64,000 nucleotides of DNA from an uncultured Eubacteriales bacterium (GCA_900544765.1 UQWI01000002.1:124001-188000); one strand, 5' to 3'; positions 15,490 to 24,836 are shown, counted from the first letter of the stretch. Program-made: numbers and translations. The notes: generated by a model from the sequence alone, not told the origin.

Positions 15490-16196
15490 TGGCGCTGATA
15501 AAGTGCGAAAACCTGTCGTTTGCCTACTCGGGCGGCACCGTGCTGGAGGGCGTGAGCTTTTCCGTGAATGCGGGCGACTACCTCTGCATAGTCGGCGAGA
15601 ACGGCTCCGGAAAGAGTACGCTCATGCGCGGCCTGCTCGGCCTCAAGGATCCCAGCTCCGGCACGATAAGCTTCGGCGACGGCCTCAAGCCAAACGAGAT
15701 AGGCTATCTCCCGCAGCAGACGGACATGCAGCGCGATTTCCCGGCCGGCGTGTTCGAGGTCGTGCTCTCGGGCAGGCTCAACTCCCTCGGGCGGCGCTTC
15801 TTCTACTCAAAGGCAGACAGGGCCGAGGCCGAGCGCAACCTGGAGCGGATGGGCATGCTGGACTTCAAGAAGCGCTGCTACCAGGAGCTGTCCGGCGGCC
15901 AGCAGCAGCGGGTCCTGCTTGCGCGCGCGCTCTGCGCCACGAGCAGGCTGCTGCTTCTGGATGAGCCCGTCGCGGGGCTTGACCCCGTGGCGATGGGTGA
16001 GATGTACAACCTGCTCAAGCTCATAAACCTCTGCGACGGCGTGACCGTCGTCATGGTGTCGCACGACGTGAACGCCGCGCTGCGCTACGCCACGCACATC
16101 CTGCAGCTGGGACACAAGCAGCTCTACTTCGGCAGCGCCCACGACTACGCGCGCTCCGAGGCCGCAAAGATACTCAGGGGAGGGGAGAAGCAGTGA
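15489..16196 (+). CDS. znuC: zinc ABC transporter ATP-binding protein
   Basis: 235-aa ATPase of the metal ABC transporter. Walker A GENGSGKST (about 38), Q-loop LPQQTDMQRDFPA, signature [15 protein letters not shown], Walker B LLLLDEPVAGLD and switch His in VSHDVNAALRY. ATG 15489 overlaps the znuA stop. It powers import of zinc through ZnuB; substrate assignment rests on ZnuA. Confidence 0.92.
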   Translation: MALIKCENLSFAYSGGTVLEGVSFSVNAGDYLCIVGENGSGKSTLMRGLLGLKDPSSGTISFGDGLKPNEIGYLPQQTDMQRDFPAGVFEVVLSGRLNSLGRRFFYSKADRAEAERNLERMGMLDFKKRCYQELSGGQQQRVLLARALCATSRLLLLDEPVAGLDPVAMGEMYNLLKLINLCDGVTVVMVSHDVNAALRYATHILQLGHKQLYFGSAHDYARSEAAKILRGGEKQ

Positions 16197-17008
16197 TAAT
16201 CCTTGAAATGCTGAGCTACTCCTTCCTGGCCCGGGCGATGCTGGTCGGCGTGCTCGTCTCTCTGTGCTCGGCGCTGCTCGGCACCTCGCTGGTGCTCAAG
16301 CGCTATTCAATGATAGGCGACGGGCTCAGCCACGTCGGCTTCGGAGCCCTGGCGGTTGCCAGCGCACTGGGCCTCGCGCCGCTGGCCGTGGCTGTGCCGG
16401 TGGTGGTCGTGGCCGCGGTGGTACTCCTGCGTATCTCGCAGACGCGCAGCGCAATAAAGGGCGACGCCGCCGTGGCGCTCATATCCAGCGGGGCCCTCGC
16501 CATAGGCGTGCTTGTAATATCTCTCACCAGCGGCGTGAACACCAACGTGTCGAACTACATGTTCGGCTCCATCCTGACCGTCTCGCGCGCCGACGCCGTC
16601 CTCAGCGTTGTACTCTGCGCCGCCGTCATATTGTGCTTCACGCTGCTCTACCCGCGCATCTTCGCCGTGACCTTCGACGAGACCTTCGCAAAGGCCACCG
16701 GGGCCAGGGCCGGGGCGTACAACACCCTGCTCGCCGTGCTTACCGCCGTGACCGTCGTGCTCGGCATGCGCATGATGGGCGCGCTGCTCATATCCAGCCT
16801 CATAATCTTCCCACCGCTCGCGGCAATGCGCGTGTTCCGCTCGTTCCGCTCCGTCACAATCTGCTCGGCTGTGTTCTCCGTCGTGTGCTTTGTGCTCGGC
16901 ATGACCGCCAGCTACGCGCTGGAGACGCCCAGCGGCGCAAGCGTGGTGTGCGTCAACATCATCGCCTTCGCCCTCTTCGCCCTCCTGGGGCGGCTGAAGC
17001 GGGCTTGA
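16193..17008 (+). CDS. znuB: zinc ABC transporter permease
   Basis: 271-aa polytopic permease of the ABC-3 family with about eight membrane helices. It starts at GTG 16193 inside a GTGA overlap with znuC, after a strong AGGGGAGGGG. The stretch SMIGDGLSHVGFGALAVAS is the hallmark of this family. It is the last gene of the operon. Confidence 0.92.
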   Translation: MIILEMLSYSFLARAMLVGVLVSLCSALLGTSLVLKRYSMIGDGLSHVGFGALAVASALGLAPLAVAVPVVVVAAVVLLRISQTRSAIKGDAAVALISSGALAIGVLVISLTSGVNTNVSNYMFGSILTVSRADAVLSVVLCAAVILCFTLLYPRIFAVTFDETFAKATGARAGAYNTLLAVLTAVTVVLGMRMMGALLISSLIIFPPLAAMRVFRSFRSVTICSAVFSVVCFVLGMTASYALETPSGASVVCVNIIAFALFALLGRLKRA

Positions 17009-17106
17009 AAATGTATATTTTAGATAATATGCAGAATATTGTGCATATCAACGGCTTATAAAGGCTTGGAAAGGCAAAATTAATGCATAAATTTTCACTG
17101 TGGAGG

Positions 17107-17135
17107 TTGACAAACAATCTCCGCAGTGTTATTAT
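17107..17135 (+). promoter_or_regulatory. promoter of the amino-acid ABC operon
   Basis: TTGACA (17107-17112), 17-nt spacer, TATTAT (17130-17135). Confidence 0.78.
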
Positions 17136-17195
17136 TTCGTCACCGGGTTAAATCCCGGTAAAGAATGAAACTGTATGGAAAGAGGAATACACGAA

Positions 17196-18128
17196 ATGAA
17201 GAAGTTTGTTGCACTGCTTCTCGCGCTCGTGATGGTATTCGCCCTTGCCGCCTGCGGCACCGACACCACCGAACCCAGCAGCGAGCCCACCACCGGAGCC
17301 AGCACCGAGCCGAGCGCTGAGCCCAGCGCCGCCGCCACCGAGAACCCCTACGAGGGCATGAGCCTCGAGGAGATAATCCCCGACCTCGACTTCGCCGTTG
17401 ACGGCAAGCTCACCGTCGGCACCAGCCCCGACTTCGCCCCCTACGAGTTCTACGCTCTGGTTGACGGCGAGCCCCAGCTGGCCGGCTTCGATATGGCCCT
17501 GGCCCAGTACATAGCCGACGCCATCGGCGTTGAGCTCAACGTCGTGCCCATGGACTTCAACGGCATCATCGGCGAGCTCATGACCGGCAACATCGACCTC
17601 GGCCTCGCGGGCTTCTCCCCCGACCCCGAGCGTGAGGATTCCGCCGACTTCAGCGACCTCTACTACATGGGCGGCCAGAGCTTCGTCATCCGCGCTGCCG
17701 ACGCCGAGAAGTACACCAGCTACGAGGACTTTGACGGCCTGTCCGTCGGCGCCCAGCTCGGCTCCATCCAGTACGACCTGGCCATGGAGAACACCCCCAA
17801 CGCCAACATCATGGGCCTCACCAAGGTGACCGACATTGTCGCCGAGCTCGTCTCCGGCCACCTCGAGGGCGCCTTCATTGAGACCGTCGTGGCCGAGAGC
17901 TACGTCAAGCAGTACCCCGACCTCATGATTGCCTGGGAAGTCGAGTACGACACCGAGGGCTCCGCAGTTGCCGTCCAGGAAGGCGACGCCGCCTGGCTGG
18001 CTGCCGTAAACCTCATCATTGCCGACGCTATTGAGAGCGGCAAGATGGACGAGTTCGTCGCTGAGGCTGTCACCCTCGCCGAGGGCGAGCAGGCCGAGTG
18101 GACTGCCGAGGGCGGACTCGCGAGCTGA
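17196..18128 (+). CDS. amino-acid ABC transporter substrate-binding lipoprotein
   Basis: 310-aa type II periplasmic-binding protein. Signal peptide with lipobox LAAC (Cys about 20), then a Thr/Ser/Pro/Glu linker (about 22-52). The ligand domain has the amino-acid family pattern TVGTSPDFAPYEF, AGFDMALAQYIADAIG and DLGLAGFSPDPER (Arg for the ligand carboxylate). ATG 17196 follows an AAAGAGGA site; seven upstream in-frame residues are leader. First gene of an operon with a permease, an ATPase and an M20 hydrolase. The exact amino acid cannot be told. Confidence 0.9.
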   Translation: MKKFVALLLALVMVFALAACGTDTTEPSSEPTTGASTEPSAEPSAAATENPYEGMSLEEIIPDLDFAVDGKLTVGTSPDFAPYEFYALVDGEPQLAGFDMALAQYIADAIGVELNVVPMDFNGIIGELMTGNIDLGLAGFSPDPEREDSADFSDLYYMGGQSFVIRAADAEKYTSYEDFDGLSVGAQLGSIQYDLAMENTPNANIMGLTKVTDIVAELVSGHLEGAFIETVVAESYVKQYPDLMIAWEVEYDTEGSAVAVQEGDAAWLAAVNLIIADAIESGKMDEFVAEAVTLAEGEQAEWTAEGGLAS

Positions 18129-18148
18129 GAAGCTCCCTGAAAACGTTT

Positions 18149-18182
18149 AAAATATCCCCCGCGCACCGCGCGGGGGATATTG
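18149..18182 (+). terminator. hairpin between binding protein and permease genes
   Basis: 14-bp stem AATATCCCCCGCGC / GCGCGGGGGATATT with a 3-nt loop and no T-run. It probably protects or partially terminates the binding-protein mRNA, giving more binding protein than permease. Confidence 0.6.
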
Positions 18183-18217
18183 ACTGCCCTTAGCCTATTC
18201 TGAAAGGAGCGTGCCTT

Positions 18218-19003
18218 GTGGGCCAGCTTTTAACACCGGAGAGATTTGAAACAACGCTGAAGTACTGGAACCTCTTTGAACAGGGGCTTATCTGCACACT
18301 TCTGCTCTCGGCGCTGACCGTCATCTTCGGTTTTATTATTGCAATGATACTGGCGCTGATGCGCCTTTCCAACTTCCGTCCCTTCGCCTTCCTCGAGAGG
18401 CTTCCGGTTCAGGGGGACAGGCTCCATGCCACGTTCCGGGTAATAGCCAAGTTCAACCCGCTGCGCTTTATTGCGGCGGTGTATGTTGAGTTCGTGCGCT
18501 CCACGCCTATGCTGGTACAGCTGTTCATCATCTACTATGTGGTGTTCAGCTACATAGACGTGCCCTACTTCAACATCATCTCCGGCGTCACCTCCGACCG
18601 CTTCATCCCCGGCGTGGTGGCCCTGGCCCTCAACTCCGGCGGCTACCTGTCCGAGATTATCCGCGGCGGCATAGAGGGCGTGGCCCTCGGCCAGACGGAG
18701 GCGGCACGCTCGCTCGGCCTGCCAAAGGGCAAGACGATGCGGCTCATAGTGCTGCCGCAGGCTATAAAGAACATCCTGCCGGCTATAGCCAACGAGTTTG
18801 TCACTATAATCAAGGAGTCGTCCATCACCTACACCATCGGCGTCCAGGACATCATGTACGCCGTCACCGTGGTGCGCGGCTCGGCCTGGGCGATAGCGGA
18901 GCCGCTGGTAATAGCCACGCTGCTCTACTTCTGCCTGTGCTTCCCGACCTCCAAGATAATTGCCTACTTTGAAAGGAGGATGCGCCGTGGCGACAAGCGA
19001 TAA
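18218..19003 (+). CDS. amino-acid ABC transporter permease
   Basis: 261-aa permease of the HisM/GlnP type. About five membrane helices; the ATPase-contacting EAA loop reads [22 protein letters not shown] (Ala/Gly pattern, about residues 165-186, shown here as two joined motifs), and [14 protein letters not shown] is the usual second-helix motif. The GTG at 18218 is preceded by AAAGGAGC. An insertion after the first helix (about 58-82) is longer than in compact homologues. Confidence 0.88.
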   Translation: MGQLLTPERFETTLKYWNLFEQGLICTLLLSALTVIFGFIIAMILALMRLSNFRPFAFLERLPVQGDRLHATFRVIAKFNPLRFIAAVYVEFVRSTPMLVQLFIIYYVVFSYIDVPYFNIISGVTSDRFIPGVVALALNSGGYLSEIIRGGIEGVALGQTEAARSLGLPKGKTMRLIVLPQAIKNILPAIANEFVTIIKESSITYTIGVQDIMYAVTVVRGSAWAIAEPLVIATLLYFCLCFPTSKIIAYFERRMRRGDKR

Positions 19004-19859
19004 AAAAGAGCGCAGGCTCACACCCACCGAGGCCTACCTCGCCGAGCACCCGGCGGATACCAACGCCCTCATCAGCGTTCGCGGCCTGAAGAAGCACTAC
19101 AACAAGGGCGCCATCAAGGCCCTGGACGGCGTGGACGTGGATATACACCAGGGCGAGGTCGTCGTCATCATCGGCCCCTCCGGCGGCGGCAAGAGCACCC
19201 TGCTGCGCTCGCTGAACCTGCTCGAGGAGCCCACCGAGGGCGCCGTGTTCTTCGAGGGCGTGGACATCACCAAGAAGCGCGAGCCTGACAAGATGGAGAC
19301 CGGCCCGGACGGAAAGCCGCAGAAAGTCCGCGGCAAGAAGATAGACATCAACGTCGTGCGCCAGAAGATGGGCATGGTGTTCCAGCAGTTCAACCTCTTC
19401 CCGCACAAGACGGTCATCGAGAACATGATTCTCGCCCCCGTGCAGCTGGGCAGGCTCAAGGAGGACGAAGCCCGCGCGAAGGCGCTCAAGCTGCTCGAGC
19501 GCGTAGGCCTCGGCGACCGCGCGGACGCCTATCCCATCCAGCTCTCCGGCGGCCAGCAGCAGCGTGTGGCAATCGTCCGCGCACTGTGCATGGACCCCGA
19601 CGTCATGCTCTTTGACGAGCCCACCAGCGCCCTCGACCCCGAGATGGTCGGCGAGGTGCTCGACGTCATGAAGCAGCTCGCCCAGGAGGGCATGACCATG
19701 GTCGTCGTCACGCACGAGATGCACTTTGCCCGCGAGGTCGGCAGCCGCATCCTGTTCCTCGCCGACGGCAAGCTGGTCGAGCAGGGTGCGCCCGACCGCA
19801 TCTTCGACAACCCCCAGAGCCCCAGGCTCCAGGACTTCCTCAGCAAGGTATTGATATGA
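18987..19859 (+). CDS. amino-acid ABC transporter ATP-binding protein
   Basis: 290-aa GlnQ/HisP-type ATPase. Walker [11 protein letters not shown]-loop [18 protein letters not shown], signature [15 protein letters not shown], Walker [13 protein letters not shown], switch His in VVTHEM. GTG 18987 is chosen because AAAGGAGG lies 7 nt upstream; it overlaps the permease by 17 nt. Between Walker A and the Q-loop there is a charged insert of about 20 residues ([17 protein letters not shown]), and the N-terminus has about 25 extra residues; both are unusual for GlnQ. Confidence 0.9.
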   Translation: MATSDKKERRLTPTEAYLAEHPADTNALISVRGLKKHYNKGAIKALDGVDVDIHQGEVVVIIGPSGGGKSTLLRSLNLLEEPTEGAVFFEGVDITKKREPDKMETGPDGKPQKVRGKKIDINVVRQKMGMVFQQFNLFPHKTVIENMILAPVQLGRLKEDEARAKALKLLERVGLGDRADAYPIQLSGGQQQRVAIVRALCMDPDVMLFDEPTSALDPEMVGEVLDVMKQLAQEGMTMVVVTHEMHFAREVGSRILFLADGKLVEQGAPDRIFDNPQSPRLQDFLSKVLI

Positions 19860-21292
19860 ACGACTATCAGAAGAACGCCATAAAGTATATAGACGAAAAC
19901 GCCGGTATTTTTACCGGCGTTTCGGACGCCGTCTGGGCCAGGCCCGAGCTCAGCCTCAAGGAGTTCGAGAGCGCAAAGCTCTACTGCGACACCCTGCGTA
20001 AGCACGGCTTCGAGGTCACGGAGGGCCTCGCCGGCGTGGAGACCGCCTTCTGCGGCAGGTACGGCTCCGGCAGGCCGGTAATCGGCATCCTGGGCGAGTT
20101 CGACGCCCTCTCCGGCCTCAGCCAGGCCGCCGGCTGCGCTGAGCACTCTCCGCTTGTCGAGGGCGGACCCGGACACGGCTGCGGCCACAACATGCTCGGC
20201 GCGGGCGCGCTGGGCGCGGCCTTTGCCGTCAAGGACTTCCTCGAAAAGACCGGCCGCAGCGGCACGGTAATCTTCTACGGCTGCCCCGGTGAAGAGGGCG
20301 GCGCGGGCAAGGCCTTCATGGCCCGCGAGGGGCTGTGGAAGGAGCTCGACTGCGCCCTCACCTGGCACCCGAGCGACGTGAACGAGGTCGTCACCGGTAC
20401 GAACAACTCCAGCATCCAGGTGCTCTACAGGTTCCACGGCGTCTCCGCCCACGCGGCGGGCGACCCCGAGAACGGCCGCAGTGCGCTCGACGCCGTCGAG
20501 CTGATGAACACCGGCGCACAGTACCTGCGCGAGCACATGACCAGCGACTGCCGCGTCCACTACGCCATCATCGACGCGGGCGGCGTCTCGCCCAACGTCG
20601 TGCAGAGCGAGGCCAGCGTGCTGTACATGGTGCGCGCCAACAAGGTGCGGGACAGCGTGAAGCTCCTCGCCCGCGTGGACAAGATTGCCCAGGGCGCCGC
20701 ACTCATGACCGAGACGAGCTTTGACCGCCAGTTTATCGACGGCACCGCCGAGCTCGTGCCGAACTACACGCTTGAAAAGCTGCTCTACCGCATCTTCAAC
20801 GAGGTCGGCCTGCCCGAGTACAGCGCCGGGGAGAAGGCCCTCGCCGAGGCCGTGCGCAAGACCTACGACGTCGGCACAGCGCCCGGTATTGCGGCGGGTA
20901 TGGACGCCGACATCGCCGCTGAGGTAACAGAGCGCACTCACGGCCTTGCAGATTCGCTGTGCGGCTTCATCATGCCCGAGTACCACTCCGCCGGCTTCGT
21001 GGCAGGCAGCACGGATGTGGGCGACGTGAGCTGGCAGACCCCTGCCGCTCAGGTGCACTGCGTCACCTTCGCCTTCGGCGCCGCCGGGCACTCCTGGCAG
21101 AACGTCAGCTGCGGAGGTACCAGCCTCGGCCACAAGGGCCTCATCAACGCGGCCAAGGTGCTCGCCTGCGCGGCGATAGAGCTGATGGATGCCCCCGACA
21201 CCCTCGCCGAGGCCCGCGCTGAGTTCGAAAAGCGCACCAGGGGCGGCTATGTCTGCCCGATAGAGCCCGACGCCGTACCCACGGCCATCTGA
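19856..21292 (+). CDS. M20D-type amidohydrolase (AbgB-like)
   Basis: 478-aa M20 metallopeptidase/amidohydrolase. Metal-site motifs are [10 protein letters not shown] (about 103), [14 protein letters not shown] (about 143) and WHPSD (about 174); the dimerisation lid begins near GVSAHAAGD. It resembles the AbgB subgroup that cleaves p-aminobenzoyl-glutamate or other N-acyl amino acids. It overlaps the transporter ATPase by 4 nt, so a substrate imported by the preceding ABC system is probably hydrolysed by it; that link is inference from operon structure. Confidence 0.88.
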   Translation: MNDYQKNAIKYIDENAGIFTGVSDAVWARPELSLKEFESAKLYCDTLRKHGFEVTEGLAGVETAFCGRYGSGRPVIGILGEFDALSGLSQAAGCAEHSPLVEGGPGHGCGHNMLGAGALGAAFAVKDFLEKTGRSGTVIFYGCPGEEGGAGKAFMAREGLWKELDCALTWHPSDVNEVVTGTNNSSIQVLYRFHGVSAHAAGDPENGRSALDAVELMNTGAQYLREHMTSDCRVHYAIIDAGGVSPNVVQSEASVLYMVRANKVRDSVKLLARVDKIAQGAALMTETSFDRQFIDGTAELVPNYTLEKLLYRIFNEVGLPEYSAGEKALAEAVRKTYDVGTAPGIAAGMDADIAAEVTERTHGLADSLCGFIMPEYHSAGFVAGSTDVGDVSWQTPAAQVHCVTFAFGAAGHSWQNVSCGGTSLGHKGLINAAKVLACAAIELMDAPDTLAEARAEFEKRTRGGYVCPIEPDAVPTAI

Positions 21293-21313
21293 ATCGGATA
21301 GAGCTTAAAAGTA

Positions 21314-21340
21314 TTAGCACTCGTCGATGGCGAGTGCTAA
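21314..21340. promoter_or_regulatory. CIRCE operator (HrcA binding site)
   Basis: Perfect match to the CIRCE consensus: TTAGCACTC, a 9-nt spacer, GAGTGCTAA. It lies about 140 bases before the hsp20 start, in the 190-base gap after the M20 gene, and predicts HrcA repression of hsp20 with heat-shock release. Confidence 0.95.
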
Positions 21341-21482
21341 TCTTTACAGTTTGTACATAGATAGTTCATGATTTATTAAAATCTGCGTTGTATTTTATAT
21401 ACGTAAACAGACGAGAGATGTGAATGAAGCATCGAGAATCTGCGAAAACTAAATCGTATATAATTACATGGAGGTTTTAATC

Positions 21483-21896
21483 ATGTTTGAACTTACACCT
21501 TATTCCACCCGCAGGAGCGTTTACGACCCCTTCAACCTGTTCAGCGAATTCTTCGGCACCAACAACGCGCCGATGGAGCTTCGCACGGACATCACCGACA
21601 AGGGCGACAGCTTTGTGCTCGAGGCCGACCTGCCCGGCTTCAAGAAGGACGACATCAGGATTGACCTCGAGAACGACCGCCTGACCATCAAGGCCGAGCG
21701 CCGCAGCGAGCACGAGGACAACAAGAGCGGCTGCATCCGCCGTGAGCGCCGCTTCGGCAGCTTCGAGCGCAGCTTCGACGTGTCCGGCATTGACACCAGC
21801 GGCATCAAGGCGAATTACACCGACGGCGTCCTCACGCTGACCCTGCCGAAGAGGCCGGAGCTGGTCCCCGACAACCGCAGCATTGTGATTGAATAA
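21483..21896 (+). CDS. small heat-shock protein Hsp20
   Basis: 137-aa alpha-crystallin-domain holdase chaperone. The short N-terminal arm (FNLFSEFF) is followed by the crystallin domain (about 37-125) with ADLPGFKKDDIRIDLEND, RRERRFGSFERSFDV and the conserved A-x(n)-GVLTLTLPK motif near the end. A short C-terminal extension follows. ATG 21483 after GGAGG gives MFELTPYSTRR; five upstream in-frame residues are leader. It is controlled by the CIRCE element upstream. Confidence 0.93.
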   Translation: MFELTPYSTRRSVYDPFNLFSEFFGTNNAPMELRTDITDKGDSFVLEADLPGFKKDDIRIDLENDRLTIKAERRSEHEDNKSGCIRRERRFGSFERSFDVSGIDTSGIKANYTDGVLTLTLPKRPELVPDNRSIVIE

Positions 21897-21971
21897 GCGC
21901 GTCGTCGCGGACTGCGCATCCTTCGCTTCCCCGCAAGCGGGAAAGCTCAGTCGCTTCGTCGCTCCTCCTTT

Positions 21972-22015
21972 CCCACGAAGTGCATTCTGCACTTCGCGGG
22001 TTCCCGAAGCTGCGC
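21972..22015. repeat. palindromic repeat, left copy flanking the deacetylase gene
   Basis: Stem CCCACGAAGTGCA / TGCACTTCGCGGG with loop TTC, then TTCCCGAAGCTGCGC. The same block recurs at 22904-22998 on the other side of the deacetylase gene in the same orientation. It is preceded by CGCTCCTCCTTTC, as is the palindrome in the 146-nt repeat. Confidence 0.85.
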
Positions 22016-22028
22016 TTCGTCGCAAGCA

Positions 22029-22058
22029 AGTCCCCCCGGTTTCCGGGGGGATATTTTT
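22029..22058. terminator. bidirectional terminator between hsp20 and the deacetylase
   Basis: 8-bp stem CCCCCCGG / CCGGGGGG with loop TTT and ATATTTTT on the plus side; convergent genes on both sides. Confidence 0.8.
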
Positions 22059-22848
22059 ACGCCTCGGCCCTGTACTGCCTGCCCGTGTGGTCGATTTCGT
22101 AGTCGCCGCTCAGCAGCAGCTCGCCTATAGGCACGATTGTGTAGCCGTCGGCCAGCAGGGATTCGATGATGGCGGGCAGGGCCTCGGGCGTGTGCTCCGC
22201 CGCGTTGTGGAAGAGCACGATGCTGCCGGGCTCGACATTTTCGGTCACGCGCCGGGTTATCTCATCGGCGGACAATCCCTTCCAGTCCAGACTGTCCACG
22301 TCCCACTGCACGGCCGTGACGCCGAGCGCGTTCACGGTGTCGATGACGTGGTCGTCGTACTCGCCGTAAGGGCAGCGGAAGAGCGTGGGCCGGACGCCGG
22401 TCAGGGCCTCTATCTTGTCGCTGCAGGCGTTGACCTCGGCGGCTATCTCGTCGCGCGAGAGCTTGGCGAAGTGCGCGTGCGTGTCCGAGTGGTTCATCAC
22501 TTCCATACCGGCCTCATGCAGCTGCATGACGCTCTCAGGGTATTTGTCCACCCACTGGCCCACGATGAAGAACGTGGCCTTGACGTTGTATTTCCCGAGT
22601 ATGTCGATTAGCTGCTGCGTGTCCTCGTTGCCCCAGGCGGCGTCGAAGCTCAGCGCGACGTATTTGCCGTCCCGCTCGACGCTGTATATGGGCAGGCTCC
22701 GCTCCGTGGCCGAAGCGCCGACGACCGCCGGGGCGTTCACCACCGTGAGTATGAGCGCCACGGCCAGTATGAATGCCGCCCCGCTGACAAGCGCGCGATG
22801 GGTGCGCGCGAAAGACCTGATACGCCCTGCCAGGGCCTTGATATCCAT
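22057..22848 (-). CDS. polysaccharide deacetylase, PdaB-like
   Basis: 263-aa membrane-anchored deacetylase. One N-terminal helix (about 18-42) anchors a NodB domain (about 60-245) with motif 1 SFDAAWGNEDTQ, motif 2 HSDTHAHF (zinc His pair), motif 3 RCPYGEYDD and motif 5 LFHN. The motif 1 form (FDxxWG) is like sporulation PdaB rather than the TFDDG of most members. It probably modifies peptidoglycan outside the membrane, possibly in spores. GAGGTGGTGAG precedes ATG 22848. Direct repeats flank it on both sides. Confidence 0.87.
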   Translation of the reverse strand: MDIKALAGRIRSFARTHRALVSGAAFILAVALILTVVNAPAVVGASATERSLPIYSVERDGKYVALSFDAAWGNEDTQQLIDILGKYNVKATFFIVGQWVDKYPESVMQLHEAGMEVMNHSDTHAHFAKLSRDEIAAEVNACSDKIEALTGVRPTLFRCPYGEYDDHVIDTVNALGVTAVQWDVDSLDWKGLSADEITRRVTENVEPGSIVLFHNAAEHTPEALPAIIESLLADGYTIVPIGELLLSGDYEIDHTGRQYRAEA

Positions 22849-22903
22849 GTCTCACCACCTCGCCACAGCATATGCCGCCGCAGCGCGGGATATGAGCGGA
22901 TTC

Positions 22904-22998
22904 GGGAACCCACGAAGTGCAGAATGCACTTCGCGGGTTCCCAAAACTGCACTTCGCGGGTTCCCAAAACTGCACTTCGCGGGTTCCCGAAGCTGCGC
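22904..22998. repeat. palindrome plus 23-nt tandem repeat, right copy
   Basis: An 18-bp stem (22904-22921 with 22925-22942, loop of 3) followed by two more copies of TGCACTTCGCGGGTTCCC spaced exactly 23 nt (22925, 22948, 22971), ending GAAGCTGCGC as in the left copy at 21972. Confidence 0.9.
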
Positions 22999-23012
22999 CT
23001 TTGCGGGGGGTA

Positions 23013-23041
23013 TTGCGCACATGCGCGGATTGGAGTATAAT
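23013..23041 (+). promoter_or_regulatory. promoter of the aminotransferase gene
   Basis: TTGCGC (23013-23018), 17-nt spacer, TATAAT (23036-23041). Confidence 0.65.
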
Positions 23042-23075
23042 AAACTTTATTCCTATGGATAAAGGAGAGAGAAGA

Positions 23076-24269
23076 ATGAAGTTTTCGTCCAAAATTGAGC
23101 GCTGCGAGCTTTCCCCCATGCGCAAGTACGCCCCATACGCCGACGCGGCCAAGGCGCGCGGGATGAGAATCTTCCCGCTGAACATAGGGCAGCCGGACAT
23201 CGAGACGCCTCGTGAGTTCTTCGAGGCGGTGCGCGGCTTTGCCGCCCCCGTGCTCGAGTACGCGCCCAGCGACGGCGTGGCCGAGTATCTGGAGGCCGTG
23301 CGCAATTATTACAACCGCATAGGCCAGACCGACATATCCAAGGCCAATATCCTCGCCACCAACGGCGGCAGCGAGGCGCTCTGGATGACCATGAGCACTA
23401 TCCTCGACGAGGGCGACGAGATAATCGTCCCCGAGCCGTACTACCCGAACTACTCCACCTTTGTCACGCTCGCCGGAGGCAAAACCTGCCCCATCCCGAC
23501 CACTCCGGAGGAGGGCTACCACTACGCCAGGCGCGAGAAGATAGAGGCCCTCATCAACGAGCACACCCGCGCAATCATGATAACCAACCCCGGCAACCCG
23601 ACCGGCGCGGTGCTCACCCGCGCGGAGATGAAGATGCTCGCGGAGCTTGCCCATGAGCGCGGCCTCTTCCTGGTGGCGGACGAGGTGTACCGCGAGTTCA
23701 GCTATGACGGCGAGCAGATGGCGAGCATGCTTGAGTTCCCCGAGGCCGCCGAGAACGTCATTGTCATTGACTCCGTCTCCAAGCGCTTCTCCGCCTGCGG
23801 CGCGCGCATCGGCGCGGTCATCTCCCGCAACGCCGGCTTCCTCAGCGAGGCCATGAAGGTCTGCCAGGGCAGGCTCTGCTGCCCGACGCTCGACCAGGTG
23901 GGCGCGGCCGCGCTCTACAGCGTGGGCAGCGACTACTTCGCCTCGGTCAAGGCGGAATACCGCCGCCGCCGCGACACCGCCTACGAGATGCTTATGCAGA
24001 TACCCGGCGTCGTCTGCCGCAAACCCGAGGGCGCCTTTTACCTGATGGCGAAGCTGCCCGTGGACAGCACCGACGCCTTCCAGATTTGGATGCTGGAGCA
24101 CTTCTCCGCCAGCGGCGACACGGTTATGATAACCCCGGGCGAGGGCTTCTACACCACACCCGGCAAGGGCATCGACGAGGCCCGCCTGGCCTACGTCCTC
24201 AAGCACGACGACCTCGTGCGCGCAATGCGCGTCCTCGCCGAGGGCATCGACGCGTATAACCACAGATAA
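23076..24269 (+). CDS. class I/II PLP-dependent aminotransferase
   Basis: 397-aa fold-type I aminotransferase, aspartate-aminotransferase superfamily. Visible PLP-site motifs are NGGSEALWMTM, PEPYYPNYSTF (aromatic stacking), NPGNPTGAVLTR, DEVYREFSYDG and DSVSKRFSACGARIGA with the Schiff-base Lys. ATG 23076 follows AAAGGAGAG; longer in-frame readings run into the repeat element upstream and lack support. Monocistronic. Amino-donor specificity cannot be decided from motifs. Confidence 0.9.
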   Translation: MKFSSKIERCELSPMRKYAPYADAAKARGMRIFPLNIGQPDIETPREFFEAVRGFAAPVLEYAPSDGVAEYLEAVRNYYNRIGQTDISKANILATNGGSEALWMTMSTILDEGDEIIVPEPYYPNYSTFVTLAGGKTCPIPTTPEEGYHYARREKIEALINEHTRAIMITNPGNPTGAVLTRAEMKMLAELAHERGLFLVADEVYREFSYDGEQMASMLEFPEAAENVIVIDSVSKRFSACGARIGAVISRNAGFLSEAMKVCQGRLCCPTLDQVGAAALYSVGSDYFASVKAEYRRRRDTAYEMLMQIPGVVCRKPEGAFYLMAKLPVDSTDAFQIWMLEHFSASGDTVMITPGEGFYTTPGKGIDEARLAYVLKHDDLVRAMRVLAEGIDAYNHR

Positions 24270-24276
24270 GAGCAAT

Positions 24277-24398
24277 GCCACGTCGCCCGACGTGATGGGT
24301 GCAGCCGAGGGCGGCTGCTGCACTCCTGGGGCGCTTTGCCACGTCGCCCGACGTGATGGGTGCAGCCGAGGGCGGCTGCTGCACTCCTGGGGCGCTTT
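24277..24398. repeat. 61-bp perfect tandem duplication
   Basis: The unit beginning GCCACGTCGCCCGACGTGAT occurs at 24277 and again at 24338 with no difference that I can see. It is the outer end of the inverted element copy that follows. Confidence 0.95.
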
Positions 24399-24513
24399 CT
24401 TTGGTCTTGTTCAAAGAAAGCGTCCCAGACCCCGAAAGGAAAACCGCTTGCTACCGTATCCCACGACCCAGCAACCACACAGCCGGGTACCGTATCCCAC
24501 AGGGCAGAACGGA
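24338..24513 (-). repeat. repeat element copy A (inverted)
   Basis: Contains the 11-bp hairpin CGCTTTCTTTG / CAAAGAAAGCG (24393-24403 and 24412-24422, loop GTCTTGTT) and a long arm to 24513. The arm is the reverse complement of 24947-25055 with roughly 85% identity by eye (shared blocks such as CCGCTTGCTACCGTATCCCA). Confidence 0.88.
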
Positions 24514-24689
24514 TTAGCAACTGCGAAAGTATAGCTCGGCTGCGCCGACCTTGCCAAAAGCAGCTGCTGAATCTTCATGCGGCACAGCCAAGTTGTACTC
24601 ACCACCCGTCAGCGGTACGCGAAGCGAGTCCGCGGTCGGCGATGCACAAATACCCTCTGACTACGGGATGACCACGTTCTAGTCACGCT

Positions 24690-24836
24690 GACGTTGGGTA
24701 ATACGGTGGGTACGTTGGACACGCACCAAAGCGCTTTTCCTTTGGGGCTCCACCCCGTTTCTTTGGGCAAGAGCAAAGAAATGGGGTGGAATGGGTCCGC
24801 AACCCGCCGGGTTGCACCCCTCACGTCGGGCGACGT
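24690..24836 (+). repeat. repeat element copy B
   Basis: Compound hairpin CCACCCC + TTTCTTTG ... CAAAGAAA + GGGGTGG (24750-24789, 8-nt loop GGCAAGAG), followed by a block GCAACCCGCCGGGTTGC and CACGTCGGGCGACGT also found in copy C. The upstream arm is more diverged than in A and C. Confidence 0.85.

Noticed and set aside
22925..22998. Possible mini CRISPR array
   Set aside because: The 23-nt units are contiguous with only 5-nt AT-rich joints, no unique spacers, and no cas genes are near.
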